64,000 nucleotides of DNA. Source: CAWJMD01 sp963843835. Lineage in GTDB: Bacteria > Actinomycetota > Actinomycetes > Actinomycetales > CAWJMD01. The stretch lies in contig CAWJMD010000008.1 in the NCBI GenBank assembly GCA_963843835.1, positions 1,116,001 to 1,180,000 of the forward strand, written 5' to 3'. Under the pieces are notes generated by a model, which was given only the letters and a program-made list of their open reading frames with translations, did no database searches and was not told the origin of the DNA. The number at the start of each line of letters is the position of its first letter. Position 1 is the first letter of the stretch. This document shows, piece by piece, positions 24,399 to 35,309 of the stretch. The position numbers were made by a program, and so were the translations under genes.

Positions 24399-25142
24399 AT
24401 GACTCGGGGCATCGGCCTGCGGCTGCTGGGGGGCTTCGATCTGCGCCGCGACGACCGCGTCGTCGAGGTCCCGGTGGCCGCGCACCGCCTGCTCGGCTTC
24501 CTGGCGCTGCACGACCGGCGGCTGACGCGCGCCTACGTCGCCGACACCCTCTGGCCGGACACGGACGAGGAGAAGGCGCACGCCAACCTGCGCACGGCCC
24601 TGTGGCGACTGAAGAGACCGGGACGTGACGTGCTCGTCGTGACCGCGGGCGAACTGGGTCTCGACGAGTCGGTGGCGGTGGACGTCCGCACCCTGCACCA
24701 GGCCGCGCGCGAGCACCGGCGTCGGGGGACCCTCCCCGACCCCGAGCTCCTGCTGGACCTGAGGGGCGAGCTGCTGCCGGGCTGCTGGGACGCCTGGGTC
24801 GTGTTCGACCGGGAACGGCTCAGGCAGGAGGCTGTCCAGCTCTTCGAGGCCGCGGCCCGCGCGGCGCTGGCCCGCGAGGAGCGCAGCCTCGCCCTGCTCC
24901 TCGGACTCGGCGCGGTCGAGTGCGATCCCCTCCGCGAGTCGGCCAACGTCCTGGCGGTCCGGGTGCGCCTCGCCTCGGGGGACGTGGTCGGGGCCGTCAA
25001 CCACGCGCGCAGCTACGCCCGGCTGCTGGACGAGGAGATCGGGGTCGGGCCGCCTTCGCTCCTGGCCGACCTGCTCTGGACCTACCGAGGTCAGAAGGCG
25101 GCGACCGTGCCCGCGAGCGCACCGGTCATGGCGTCCGGCTGA
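24399..25142 (+). CDS. SARP-like BTAD-domain transcriptional regulator
   Basis: A 247-residue regulator. Residues 4-75 form an OmpR-type winged helix (LRLLGGFDLRRDD, HDRRLTRAYVADTLWPDTDE and EKAHANLRTALWRLKR). Residues 95-235 form a bacterial transcriptional activation domain of alpha-helical repeats. It is a minimal SARP without NTPase or TPR parts. The ATG at 24399 has GGGAGG upstream. It is divergent from the five-gene operon that starts 212 bases away, with matching 11-bp-period repeats between them, so it is the likely activator of that operon. Confidence 0.88.
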   Translation: MTRGIGLRLLGGFDLRRDDRVVEVPVAAHRLLGFLALHDRRLTRAYVADTLWPDTDEEKAHANLRTALWRLKRPGRDVLVVTAGELGLDESVAVDVRTLHQAAREHRRRGTLPDPELLLDLRGELLPGCWDAWVVFDRERLRQEAVQLFEAAARAALAREERSLALLLGLGAVECDPLRESANVLAVRVRLASGDVVGAVNHARSYARLLDEEIGVGPPSLLADLLWTYRGQKAATVPASAPVMASG

Positions 25143-25245
25143 CCGCCCCTGCGCGAGGTGCCCGTCACCGGGCCCGGAGATGTCCTGGTGACGCGCTTGC
25201 GTCATCGTGCCGGTCATGGGCCCGTCTCCCCACCAGGAGCCTCAC

Positions 25246-25446
25246 GTGGTCGTCGGGGTGTGCCACCTCAGCGCACGCGTCCCACCGGGGACCGATCCCG
25301 ACGACCTGGTGCTCAGCGTGGCGATGACCGTCGACGTCACCACCGGCGAGTCGACCACAGCGGTCGTGACCGGGGTCGACGCCGCCTGCCTCGAGCTGCG
25401 CCGCTGGGCGGCCGCGCTCTGCCTCTCCCGCGACGGCCACGGCTGA
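25246..25446 (+). CDS. Small hypothetical protein
   Basis: A 66-residue opening with strong third-position GC bias and a well-placed AGGAG six bases before the GTG at 25246. An ATG 13 codons upstream lacks such a site. The sequence alternates beta-like stretches (VVVGVCHLSARVPPG, DLVLSVAMTVDVTTGE) and ends in a helix with CLELRRWAAALCLSRDG. No family recognised. Confidence 0.5.
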   Translation: MVVGVCHLSARVPPGTDPDDLVLSVAMTVDVTTGESTTAVVTGVDAACLELRRWAAALCLSRDGHG

Positions 25447-25531
25447 ACCCGACGACCCTGCCGTTCCGTCGGTGCGCTGGGGCTAGGGTCGGGGACCACC
25501 CGGCCAGGTTCCCGACGGAGAGGCGCAGCCC

Positions 25532-25864
25532 ATGGAGAAGTCGTCACTGACCTCGACCGCCCGTCGTCACCTCGAGACCGCGCGCGGGGCGTCGAGCGGG
25601 CGGAGCGCGAGCACGGTCTACGGCGGCCACGAGCACGTGCTGCGTCAGACGGTGATCGCGCTCGCCGCCGGGCGGAGGCTGGAGGACCACGAGAGCCCCG
25701 GCGAGGCGACGGTGCACGTGCTGGTGGGCCGGGTCCGCCTGGCCGCCGGTGACGTCCACTGGGAGGGGTCACCCGGGGACCTGCTGATCGTGCCACCCGA
25801 CCGGCACAGCCTCGAGGCGCTCGAGGACTCCGCGGTCCTGCTCACGGTGGCCACGCGCGGCTGA
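25532..25864 (+). CDS. Small cupin-domain protein
   Basis: A 110-residue single cupin. Motif-1-like sequence is HESPGEATVHVLVGRVRLAA and the second is GDLLIVPPDRHSLEALEDSA. The motif-1 histidine pair is reduced (LEDHESPGEATVHV), so metal binding is uncertain. Similar small actinobacterial cupins serve as sensors or minor metal enzymes. It starts at an ATG and ends nine bases before the GNAT gene, with which it is probably co-transcribed. Confidence 0.78.
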   Translation: MEKSSLTSTARRHLETARGASSGRSASTVYGGHEHVLRQTVIALAAGRRLEDHESPGEATVHVLVGRVRLAAGDVHWEGSPGDLLIVPPDRHSLEALEDSAVLLTVATRG

Positions 25865-25873
25865 GGGAGCGCT

Positions 25874-26794
25874 GTGGACGAGTACACGTGGGCCGACGAC
25901 ACCGAGGGGGTCGCCTGGGCGGAGCTCTCGGAGCTCTACCGGGTCGCCCCGCTGGGCGAGAAGCCACCCGACCGCCTGGCGACGGTGTTCTCCCACAGCA
26001 TGTTCGTCTGCTTCGTCCGGACGGACGGTCGTCTCGTGGGCGCCGGACGCGCTGTCGCTGACGGCCTCGACGTGGCCTACATCGCCGACGTCGCCGTGCA
26101 CCCCGACCACCAGGGGCGCGGCCTGGGACGCCGGGTGATCACCGAGCTCGTGCGCCGCGCAGAGGGGCACCGGAAGATCCTCCTGTACGCCAACCCCGGT
26201 GCAGAGCCGTTCTACGCGAAGCTCGGGTTCCTGCGGATGCGGACGGCGATGGCCATCTGGTCGGACCAGGCCGCGGCCGTCAGTCAGGTCTGCTCGAGCC
26301 CTGACGGACCTCAGCCGTCGAGGACCTCCCAGCCGTCGAGGACCTCAGCGCTGCACGTCCCTGCGCCCCTCGATCCTTCGGCGCTGGCGCTGCTCCCGGT
26401 GCACCTGCCGCCACCGGTCGGCGCGTTGGGCTGCCACCCGCGCGTCGACCCGGGCCGCCTGGTACTCGAGCTCCCGGACGAGCTTGCGGTAGGAGCGCAG
26501 GCGCCGCTCCGACAGCCCACCGGCCTCGACGGCCGCCAGGACGGCACACCCTGGTTCGACGGCGTGCGTGCAGTCGCCGAACCGGCAGCGGGCGGCCAGC
26601 TCGTCGACCTCCGGGAACACGTCATCGAGGTCCTCGGTACCCGCGAGGCCGATGCTGCGCATGCCCGGCGTGTCCAGCACCGCTCCCCCGCCGGGCACGA
26701 GGTGGAGCTCGCGCGTCACCGTCGTATGCCGCCCCTTGTTCATCGCCCCGAGCACGCGCGTGAGTCATCACGTCCTCGCCGACGAGGGCGTTGA
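25874..26794 (+). CDS. GNAT N-acetyltransferase with a read-through C-terminus
   Basis: The first about 137 residues are a complete GNAT domain: LVGAGRAVADGLDVAYIADV, the acetyl-CoA-binding VHPDHQGRGLGRRVITELV and the C-terminal AEPFYAKLGFLRMRTAMAI. After residue about 140 the frame lacks a stop and runs to 26794, antisense through the 3' half of the rsgA-like gene, giving Pro/Arg-rich sequence with no domain. The functional protein probably ended near 26290; a stop in the next frame just after that (TGA in CCCTGACGG) suggests a lost base. Substrate unknown. Confidence 0.7.
   Translation: MDEYTWADDTEGVAWAELSELYRVAPLGEKPPDRLATVFSHSMFVCFVRTDGRLVGAGRAVADGLDVAYIADVAVHPDHQGRGLGRRVITELVRRAEGHRKILLYANPGAEPFYAKLGFLRMRTAMAIWSDQAAAVSQVCSSPDGPQPSRTSQPSRTSALHVPAPLDPSALALLPVHLPPPVGALGCHPRVDPGRLVLELPDELAVGAQAPLRQPTGLDGRQDGTPWFDGVRAVAEPAAGGQLVDLREHVIEVLGTREADAAHARRVQHRSPAGHEVELARHRRMPPLVHRPEHARESSRPRRRGR
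26312..26346. repeat. 18-bp tandem duplication at the rsgA/GNAT junction
   Basis: CAGCCGTCGAGGACCTC occurs twice with an 18-base period (26312-26328 and 26330-26346). The second copy overlaps the stop codon of the rsgA-like gene, so the duplication sits at that gene's 3' end. Confidence 0.8.
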
Positions 26795-27496
26795 GGAGCG
26801 TCGACTTGCCGACGCCGGAGGCGCCGAGCAGGGCGACGGTCCGTCCGAGCGCCAGCTGTTCGCGCAGCGGGGTCAGGCCGTACCCGTCGAGGGTGGAGAC
26901 CGCCCAGACCGGGCAGCCGGGAGCACAGGCGGAGATCTCGTCCACCAGGTCCTGCGGGTCCAGGACGAGGTCGGCCTTCGTGAGCACCACGGCCGGCGTG
27001 GCATCCGGACGCCCACGCCAGGGCGAGGAGCCGCTCCACGCGTCCGGTGTCGGGGTCGGGGTCGAGGCCCTCGACCACGCACACGAGGTCGGCGTTGGCG
27101 GCGAGGACCTGGCCGCGGGAGGACCGGCCGGCCTGGAGCCGGATCACCGCGGTGCGGCGCGGAAGCACCTCGACCAGGGTCGGGCCCGTGCCGGTGGCCT
27201 CGTCGCCGCGGTGGACCAGCACCCAGTCCCCCGCGGCGGGGGTCTCGACCGGGTCGTCGTCGACCGCCCGCCGCAGGGCGGTCCCCCAGTCGACCGTCGA
27301 GCGGTCCGTCGTCGAGGACGACCTCGCTGGCACCGCGGTCGGCGCGCAGCACGCGGGCGGGGTGCAAGGGACCCGTGGACGGCACAGGCGGCCCGGGCCC
27401 AGTGGTCGTCCCAGCCGGCCGCATGGAGGAGGTGGGGAGTCGGTCCGGCGGGAGTGGGTGACGAGGCTGGGTGGTCGTGGGGGAATGCTCGGTCAC
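26345..27496 (-). pseudogene. rsgA: Ribosome small-subunit GTPase RsgA, interrupted by several frameshifts
   Basis: All the pieces of a circularly permuted GTPase are present but spread over three frames. In order: WDDHWARAACAVHGSLAP; ARVLRADRGASEVVLDDGPL; VDWGTALRRAVDDDPVETPA through EGLDPDPDTGRVERLLALAW; ATPAVVLTKADLVLDP with the G1 site GASGVGKSTLLNALVGEDVM; then GRHTTVTRELHLVPGGGAVL, DTPGMRS and the zinc motif CRFGDCTHAVEPGC. At least five shifts occur in about 1.1 kb, yet each motif is perfect. That suggests very recent damage or indel errors in the sequence. RsgA helps mature the 30S subunit and is dispensable in many bacteria. Confidence 0.78.
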
Positions 27497-27660
27497 TGTG
27501 CTGGCCCTTCGGGTTGCACCGGGACCGGGCCGGCCGTGAGGCCGGGCCCGGGACGCGGTGCGGGTGGGTGGGGGTCGCCGTGCGGCTGTCAGCAGTCATC
27601 GCAGGCACCTCCGTCCTGTCCGCGGCTCCCGGGCTCCCGCCCGGCTGTCGGCCTCCGATG

Positions 27661-28805
27661 CTAGGACGCCGCTTCCTCGCCGTCATCCGATTTGCTGACC
27701 GACACCGCGGCCGCCGCACCCTGCGGGAAGTGCCGCCCGTGCCTCAGCCACGGACCCGCCTCCGTGTCGCGGACGGGAGTCAGCGGCGGCGGTCCTCCGC
27801 GGGGCGGTGGCACGTCGGCCGGGCGACGGCCCTTGGCTGGCCACCGGACGTCCACGGCCGAGTTCAGCGCCGCGCCGATCAGCACCGCGATGGCCAGCAG
27901 GTAGAGCCACAACAGGACCACGATCGGCGTGGTCAGCGGTCCGTAGATCGAGAAGCTGCGGGTCGCGGCCTCCTCGGTCGCGGCAGCACCCCCGGGTCCC
28001 GGGCTGCCGCCGAGCGAGAAGGCGAGGAAGAACCGGAGCAGCCCACTGGCCAGGATCCAGATCACCAGGGCCACCAGGGCGCCCGGGATGTCGCGGCGCC
28101 ACGGCGTCCGCAACGGTGCGCTGACGTGGTAGAGGCTCGTGAGCAGGGCCACGCCAGAGGATCATCACGGCCGGCCAGTACAGGGTGATCAGCCACTCCA
28201 GGGACGGGGGCAGCACGTCCCGCAGCAGGGACGGGACCGACGAGCACCAGGGGCACCGTGACCGCACCGAGCAGCAGGGTGAGGCCGTACAACCCGAAGG
28301 ACAGGACGCGCGTGCGGACGATGCCACGGTGACCGCCCTGGCCGTACATGATCGAGATCGTGTCGATGTAGACGTTGAGAGCCCTCGACCCGGACCAGAG
28401 GGAGAGCACGAACCCCAGCGAGATGAGGTCGATCCGCGGCGTGTCGATCGCGTCCTCGAGCGTGGGGATCATCACGGTGTTGACGACGTCCGACGTGAGG
28501 AACGGCGACAGGTAGTCCCTCAGGCCGTTCTTCAGCTGGAGCTCGGTGTCGGCACCCAGCTCCGACCCGACCCACGCCGCGCTGGCGGCGAGCCCCAGCA
28601 GCAGCGGCGGCAGCGACAGCAGGGCGAAGAAGCCCGCCTCCGCCGCGAGCCCGGTCACCCGGTAGCGCAGGCAGAGCCGCAGCGTCACGCTGACCAGGTG
28701 CCAGGCGTGGCGGACGGGAGCATGACGCGAGAGCGTCCTGGCCCGGCGCCTGGCTGAGACGGCCGTCTGGTCCACGGCCCGCTGCATCGCGCCGGGGGTC
28801 GCCAC
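27661..28805 (-). pseudogene. YihY/UPF0761-family membrane protein with two frameshifts
   Basis: Six-helix YihY-type protein in three frames. Segment 1 (from a GTG at 28805 or ATG at 28787) covers LRYRVTGLAAEAGFFALLSL, PPLLLGLAASAAWVG and LWSGSRALNVYIDTISIMYG, reaching VPLVLVGP. After a shift near 28235-28245, segment 2 reads SLLRDVLPPSLEWLITLYWP. After a second shift near 28150-28160, segment 3 reads VALLTSLYHVSAPLRTPWRR and IPGALVALVIWILASGLLRF to a polar C-terminus. The family was once called ribonuclease BN; its members are inner-membrane proteins of unknown function. It is divergent from the AidB-like gene. Confidence 0.78.
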
Positions 28806-28919
28806 GCACCCACGGTAGCCACCGTCAACCCCCCCGGCCCGCAGGCGGCGACCGACGTGCCCGCAACGCGGGACGGTTACGGACCCGGCCACCTGGGCGA
28901 CTACCGTGTCCGGGTGCCG

Positions 28920-30593
28920 ATGACCCATCGCGTGACCAACCAGGTCCCGCCGCTCGACGGCTCCGGCCCCTGGCTGGGGGACGTCGCGCTGCGCGAGGCC
29001 GTGGCTCGCCACGGGGCGTCGACCCACGCACCGCGCCTCGCCGAGCTCGGAGAGCTCGCGGGCAGCGCGAAGGCACGCACGTGGGCCGACCAGGCCGAGC
29101 GCTACCCGCCGATGCTGCACACCCATGACGCCCGCGGCGAGCGCATCGACGAGGTCGAGTACCACCCCGCCTACCACCAGCTCATGCAGGTGGGCGTCGA
29201 GCACGGCCTCGGCGCCGGTGCCTGGACCGCCCCGCGCGGCTCCGGCGCCCACGTGGCCCGGTCAGCGGCCATGCTGATGTGGAGCCAGACGGAGGCCGGG
29301 CACATCTGCCCCCTGTCGATGACCGGGGCGGCGGTCCCGGCGCTCCGCGTCGACACCGCGCTGGCCGACCTGTGGGTACCCCGGCTGGCGTCCACGGTCT
29401 ACGACTTCGGTCTGCGACCGGCCTCGGAGAAGGGCGGTGCGCTGGCCGGCATGGGGATGACCGAGAAGCAGGGCGGTTCGGACCTGTCGGGCACCAGCAC
29501 GCTCGCGGTCCCCGTCCCGTCGGGACCGCTCGAGGGTGGGCAGACCTACCGGCTCACGGGACACAAGTGGTTCTGCTCGGCCCCGATGAGCGACGTCTTC
29601 CTCGTGCTGGCCCGCGCCGACGCCGGCCTCACGTGCTTCGTGGTCCCGCGGGTGCTGGACGACGGCCGACGGAACAGCTGGCGCCTCCAGCGCCTCAAGG
29701 ACAAGCTCGGCAACCGCTCGAACGCGTCCAGCGAGGTCGAGCTGGAGGGAACGTGGGGCGTGCGGCTCGGCGACGAGGGCTCGGGCGTACGCACGATCCT
29801 CGGCATGGTGGCCGCCACCCGGCTCGACTGCATCGTGGGGTCCGCCGCCACGGTGCGCGCCGGTCTGGTGCAGGCCGTCCACCACGCCCGCCACCGGCGT
29901 GCCTTCGACTCCCTGCTCGTCGACAGCCCGCTGATGTCCAACGTCCTCGCCGACCTGGCCGTCGAGTCCGAGGCCGCCACCCTGCTCGGCCTGCGGCTGG
30001 CCGCCGCCACCGACGCGGCGTTCGCCGGCGACCAGGGCGAGGCCGACCTGGCGCGCATCGGCGTCGCGATCGGCAAGTACTGGGTCTGCAAGCGCGCACC
30101 CATGCTCGTGGCCGAGGCGCTCGAGTGCCTGGGCGGCAACGGGTACGTGGAGGAGAACGGGCTGGCCCGCCTCTTCCGCGAGTCGCCGCTCAACTCCGTC
30201 TGGGAGGGCTCAGGCAACGTGATCGCGCTCGACGTGCTGCGCGTGCTGCGCACCAGCGAGGGCTCGGTCGAGGCCCTGGTGACCGAGCTGGAGGCGGCCA
30301 AGGGTGTCTCCAAGCGACTCGACGCAGCCCTCGTCGACGGCGTCGACACGCTGCGTGAGGCCGCGCGCGAGGCCACCCAGGACCCCCAGGCCGTGGCAGG
30401 GGCCGCCCGCTGGGTGGTCGAGCGACTGGCCGTCCTGCTCCAGGCGTCCCTGCTGGCCCGTCACAGTCCGTCACTGGTCACCGACGCCTACGTCTCGACT
30501 CGCGTCGAGCGGGGTGGTGGCCTCACTCTGGGCACGGTACCGACCGGCGAGTCCGCGACCCGTGGGATCGTTGACCATGCCGTCACGGTCTGA
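28920..30593 (+). CDS. AidB-like acyl-CoA dehydrogenase
   Basis: A 557-residue flavoprotein of the AidB/isovaleryl-CoA dehydrogenase-like branch, longer than ordinary acyl-CoA dehydrogenases. Signatures include THRVTNQVPPLDG at the N-terminus, ASEKGGALAGMGMTEKQGGS (flavin contact), WFCSAPMSDVFLVLARADAG, LDCIVGSAATVRAGL and ALECLGGNGYVEENGLARLF. In E. coli AidB is an alkylation-response protein that also binds DNA; the actual substrate here is unknown. The ATG at 28920 is chosen because the family alignment begins with THxVxNQ; an opening 21 codons earlier is possible. Confidence 0.88.
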   Translation: MTHRVTNQVPPLDGSGPWLGDVALREAVARHGASTHAPRLAELGELAGSAKARTWADQAERYPPMLHTHDARGERIDEVEYHPAYHQLMQVGVEHGLGAGAWTAPRGSGAHVARSAAMLMWSQTEAGHICPLSMTGAAVPALRVDTALADLWVPRLASTVYDFGLRPASEKGGALAGMGMTEKQGGSDLSGTSTLAVPVPSGPLEGGQTYRLTGHKWFCSAPMSDVFLVLARADAGLTCFVVPRVLDDGRRNSWRLQRLKDKLGNRSNASSEVELEGTWGVRLGDEGSGVRTILGMVAATRLDCIVGSAATVRAGLVQAVHHARHRRAFDSLLVDSPLMSNVLADLAVESEAATLLGLRLAAATDAAFAGDQGEADLARIGVAIGKYWVCKRAPMLVAEALECLGGNGYVEENGLARLFRESPLNSVWEGSGNVIALDVLRVLRTSEGSVEALVTELEAAKGVSKRLDAALVDGVDTLREAAREATQDPQAVAGAARWVVERLAVLLQASLLARHSPSLVTDAYVSTRVERGGGLTLGTVPTGESATRGIVDHAVTV

Positions 30594-30642
30594 AGCAAAG
30601 CCCGCAAGACGAACCAAGCAGTCACCACCCAAGGAGCATCGC

Positions 30643-32748
<2,106 letters not shown>

Positions 32749-32750
32749 GG

Positions 32751-35309
32751 GTGTCGGCAGCACACGAGGACGAGGCGGGACAGCAGCAGGTACAGGCTCG
32801 GCGGCCGGCGGCCGGTCGACCGGTCCCGGTGTCGACGTACCGGCTGCAGGTGCGTGCGGAGTTCGGCTTCACCGACGTCGCCGACCGGGCGGAGTACCTG
32901 GACCGGCTCGGGGTCAGCCACATCTACCTGTCTCCCGTTCTCGCGGCCACGCCGGGCTCGGGACACGGGTACGACGTCGTCGACCACGGCCGGCTCTCCG
33001 ACGACGCCGGAGGTCGACCCGCCTTCGACGCGATGAGCGACCGGCTCACGGAGCTCGGCCTGGGCGCTGTGGCCGACGTGGTGCCGAACCACGTCGCCGT
33101 CCCCACACCGGCACACCTCAACGCCGAGCTCTGGTCCGTGCTGCGCGACGGACCGTCCTCACCCTTCGCGCACTGGTTCGACGTCGACTGGGCCACCGAG
33201 GACCACGCGCTGCTGATGCCGGTCCTCGGTGACCGCATCGGCGACGTCCTGGCCCGCGGCGAGATCACCCTCGACCTCGAGGGCGAGACCGCCACGGCCG
33301 ACCGGCCCGGCGGTCCCGGACCGGTGCTGCGCTACTTCGAGCACGTCTTCCCCGTCCGTCCGGGCACCGAGAGCCTGCCGCTGCACGAGCTGGTCGACCG
33401 GCAGTGGTACCGCCTCGCGTACTGGAAGGTGGCCGACGAGGAGCTCAACTACCGGCGCTTCTTCGACGTGGACACCCTGGCGGCCGTGCGTGTCGAGGAC
33501 CCTGACGTGTTCGAGGCCAGCCACCGCCTGCTGCTCGACCTGATCGCCGACGGACGCCTCGACGGGTTGCGCATCGACCACCCGGACGGGCTCGCTGACC
33601 CTCGCGGCTACCTGCGCCGTCTGGCCGAGGCCACCGGGGGCTCGTGGGTGGTGGTGGAGAAGATCCTGGAGGGCGACGAGCCCCTGCCCTCGGACTGGCC
33701 GTGTGCCGGCACCACCGGCTACGACGCGCTGATGCGCGTCGGCGGGCTGTTCGTCGACCCGTCCGGCGCCGGCCCGATGACCACGCTGTGGAACCGGGTC
33801 GAGGCGACCACCGAGCAGTCCGGCAGCGGCACGGATCTCACCGCGGTGGTCGAGGACGCCAAACGCCTTCTGGTGGGTGGCTCCCTGTTCGCCGAGGTCC
33901 ACCGCCTGGTCGAGCTGCTGGCGCACATCACCCACGCGGACGTACGCCTGCGGGACCACACGCGCCGCGCGTTCTCGGACGTCGTCGTCGAGCTGCTGGT
34001 GGCCTTCGACCGGTACCGCGCCTACGTCGTGCCGGGTGAGGTCGCGCCCCCCGACCAGGTCGCCGTGCTCGACCACGCGGTCGAGGAGGCGCGGCGCAAG
34101 CTGGCCGACGACCGGCACGACACGCTCGACCTGGTGCGGGACCTGCTCCTCGGTCGCGAGGCCGGCAGCGCCGGTCGCCTGGATGAGAGCGCACGTGCCG
34201 AGCTCATCGTCCGGTTCCAGCAGACGTGTGGTCCGGTGATGGCCAAGGGTGTCGAGGACACCGCGTTCTACCGGTTCAACCGGCTGGCGGCTCTCAACGA
34301 GGTCGGTGGCAACCCGGACCGGTTCGGCATCCCACCCGAGGAGTTCCACAACTGGTGCGAGCGCCAGCTGCGCAACTGGCCGACCGCGATGACCACGCTC
34401 TCCACCCACGACACCAAGCGGGCCGAGGACGCCAGGGCACGGCTGGCGGTGCTGTCCCAGGTGCCCGCCGCGTGGGAGCAGGCGTTCACTCTCTGGGAGA
34501 CCCTCGCGGCCCCGATGACCGGCCGCCGGGTCGACGCGCCGACGCGGTACCTGCTCTGGCAGACGCTGGTCGCGACGTTCGCACCTGCCTCCGGCGAGGC
34601 CATCAGCGAGGCGCGGCTGCACGACTACCTCACCAAGGCGATGCGCGAGGCCAAGCTCCACACGACCTGGCAGGACCCGGACGGCGACTACGAGACGCAG
34701 GTGCTCGACCTGGCGTCAGCCGTGCTCGGCTCGGCCGAGCTGGTCGCGTCGATCGGCGCGTTCGTCGACTCGATCCTCCCTGCGGCACGGGTCTCCGTAC
34801 TGGGCCAGAAGCTCGTCCAGCTGACCATGCCCGGGGTGCCCGACGTCTACCAGGGCACCGAGCTGGAGGAGACGTCCCTGGTCGACCCGGACAACCGCAG
34901 GCCGGTCGACTACGCCGAGCGGTCGGCGCGCCTCACCAGGCTGGACGACGGCGCGAGCCCTCGGGACCTGCACGACGAGAAGCTGCTCGTCACGTCGCGG
35001 GCTCTTCGGCTGCGGCGCGACCGACCGGACGTGTTCGTGGGCGAGACCGCCACGTACGCACCGCTTCCCACGACCACGGGTCACCTGGTCGCGTTCGCAC
35101 GAGGGGATGCGGGAGGGCCGTCGGTGATCAGCCTCGCCACGCGCCTGCCCGTCGAGCTGGACCGCCTCGGCGGCTGGGGCGAGCACACCGTCGCGCTGCC
35201 CGAGGGCGAGTGGACCGACGTGCTCACCGGCCGCAGCGCCGGCGCCGGCACTGTCGGGGTCGGCGCACTGCTGGACCGGTACCCGGTGGCGCTGCTCGTC
35301 CGCGCCTAG
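32751..35309 (+). CDS. treY: Malto-oligosyltrehalose synthase
   Basis: An 852-residue GH13 enzyme that turns the reducing-end glucose of maltodextrins into a trehalosyl unit. TreY-specific signatures are present: STYRLQVRAEFGFTDVADRA, GVSHIYLSPVLAATPGSGHG, GVEDTAFYRFNRLAALNEVG and LSTHDTKRAEDARARL. The catalytic Asp lies in DGLRIDHPDGLADPRGYL and the acid/base Glu in WVVVEKILEGDE. It starts at a GTG two bases after glgX and overlaps the converging PPK2 gene by four bases. TreZ, the next enzyme, is encoded 5.5 kb away. Confidence 0.95.
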   Translation: MSAAHEDEAGQQQVQARRPAAGRPVPVSTYRLQVRAEFGFTDVADRAEYLDRLGVSHIYLSPVLAATPGSGHGYDVVDHGRLSDDAGGRPAFDAMSDRLTELGLGAVADVVPNHVAVPTPAHLNAELWSVLRDGPSSPFAHWFDVDWATEDHALLMPVLGDRIGDVLARGEITLDLEGETATADRPGGPGPVLRYFEHVFPVRPGTESLPLHELVDRQWYRLAYWKVADEELNYRRFFDVDTLAAVRVEDPDVFEASHRLLLDLIADGRLDGLRIDHPDGLADPRGYLRRLAEATGGSWVVVEKILEGDEPLPSDWPCAGTTGYDALMRVGGLFVDPSGAGPMTTLWNRVEATTEQSGSGTDLTAVVEDAKRLLVGGSLFAEVHRLVELLAHITHADVRLRDHTRRAFSDVVVELLVAFDRYRAYVVPGEVAPPDQVAVLDHAVEEARRKLADDRHDTLDLVRDLLLGREAGSAGRLDESARAELIVRFQQTCGPVMAKGVEDTAFYRFNRLAALNEVGGNPDRFGIPPEEFHNWCERQLRNWPTAMTTLSTHDTKRAEDARARLAVLSQVPAAWEQAFTLWETLAAPMTGRRVDAPTRYLLWQTLVATFAPASGEAISEARLHDYLTKAMREAKLHTTWQDPDGDYETQVLDLASAVLGSAELVASIGAFVDSILPAARVSVLGQKLVQLTMPGVPDVYQGTELEETSLVDPDNRRPVDYAERSARLTRLDDGASPRDLHDEKLLVTSRALRLRRDRPDVFVGETATYAPLPTTTGHLVAFARGDAGGPSVISLATRLPVELDRLGGWGEHTVALPEGEWTDVLTGRSAGAGTVGVGALLDRYPVALLVRA

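Noticed and set aside
28189..28809. Additional minus-strand frames over the yihY-like gene as separate proteins
   Set aside because: They are alternate frames of the broken gene; only the stitched segments match the YihY family.
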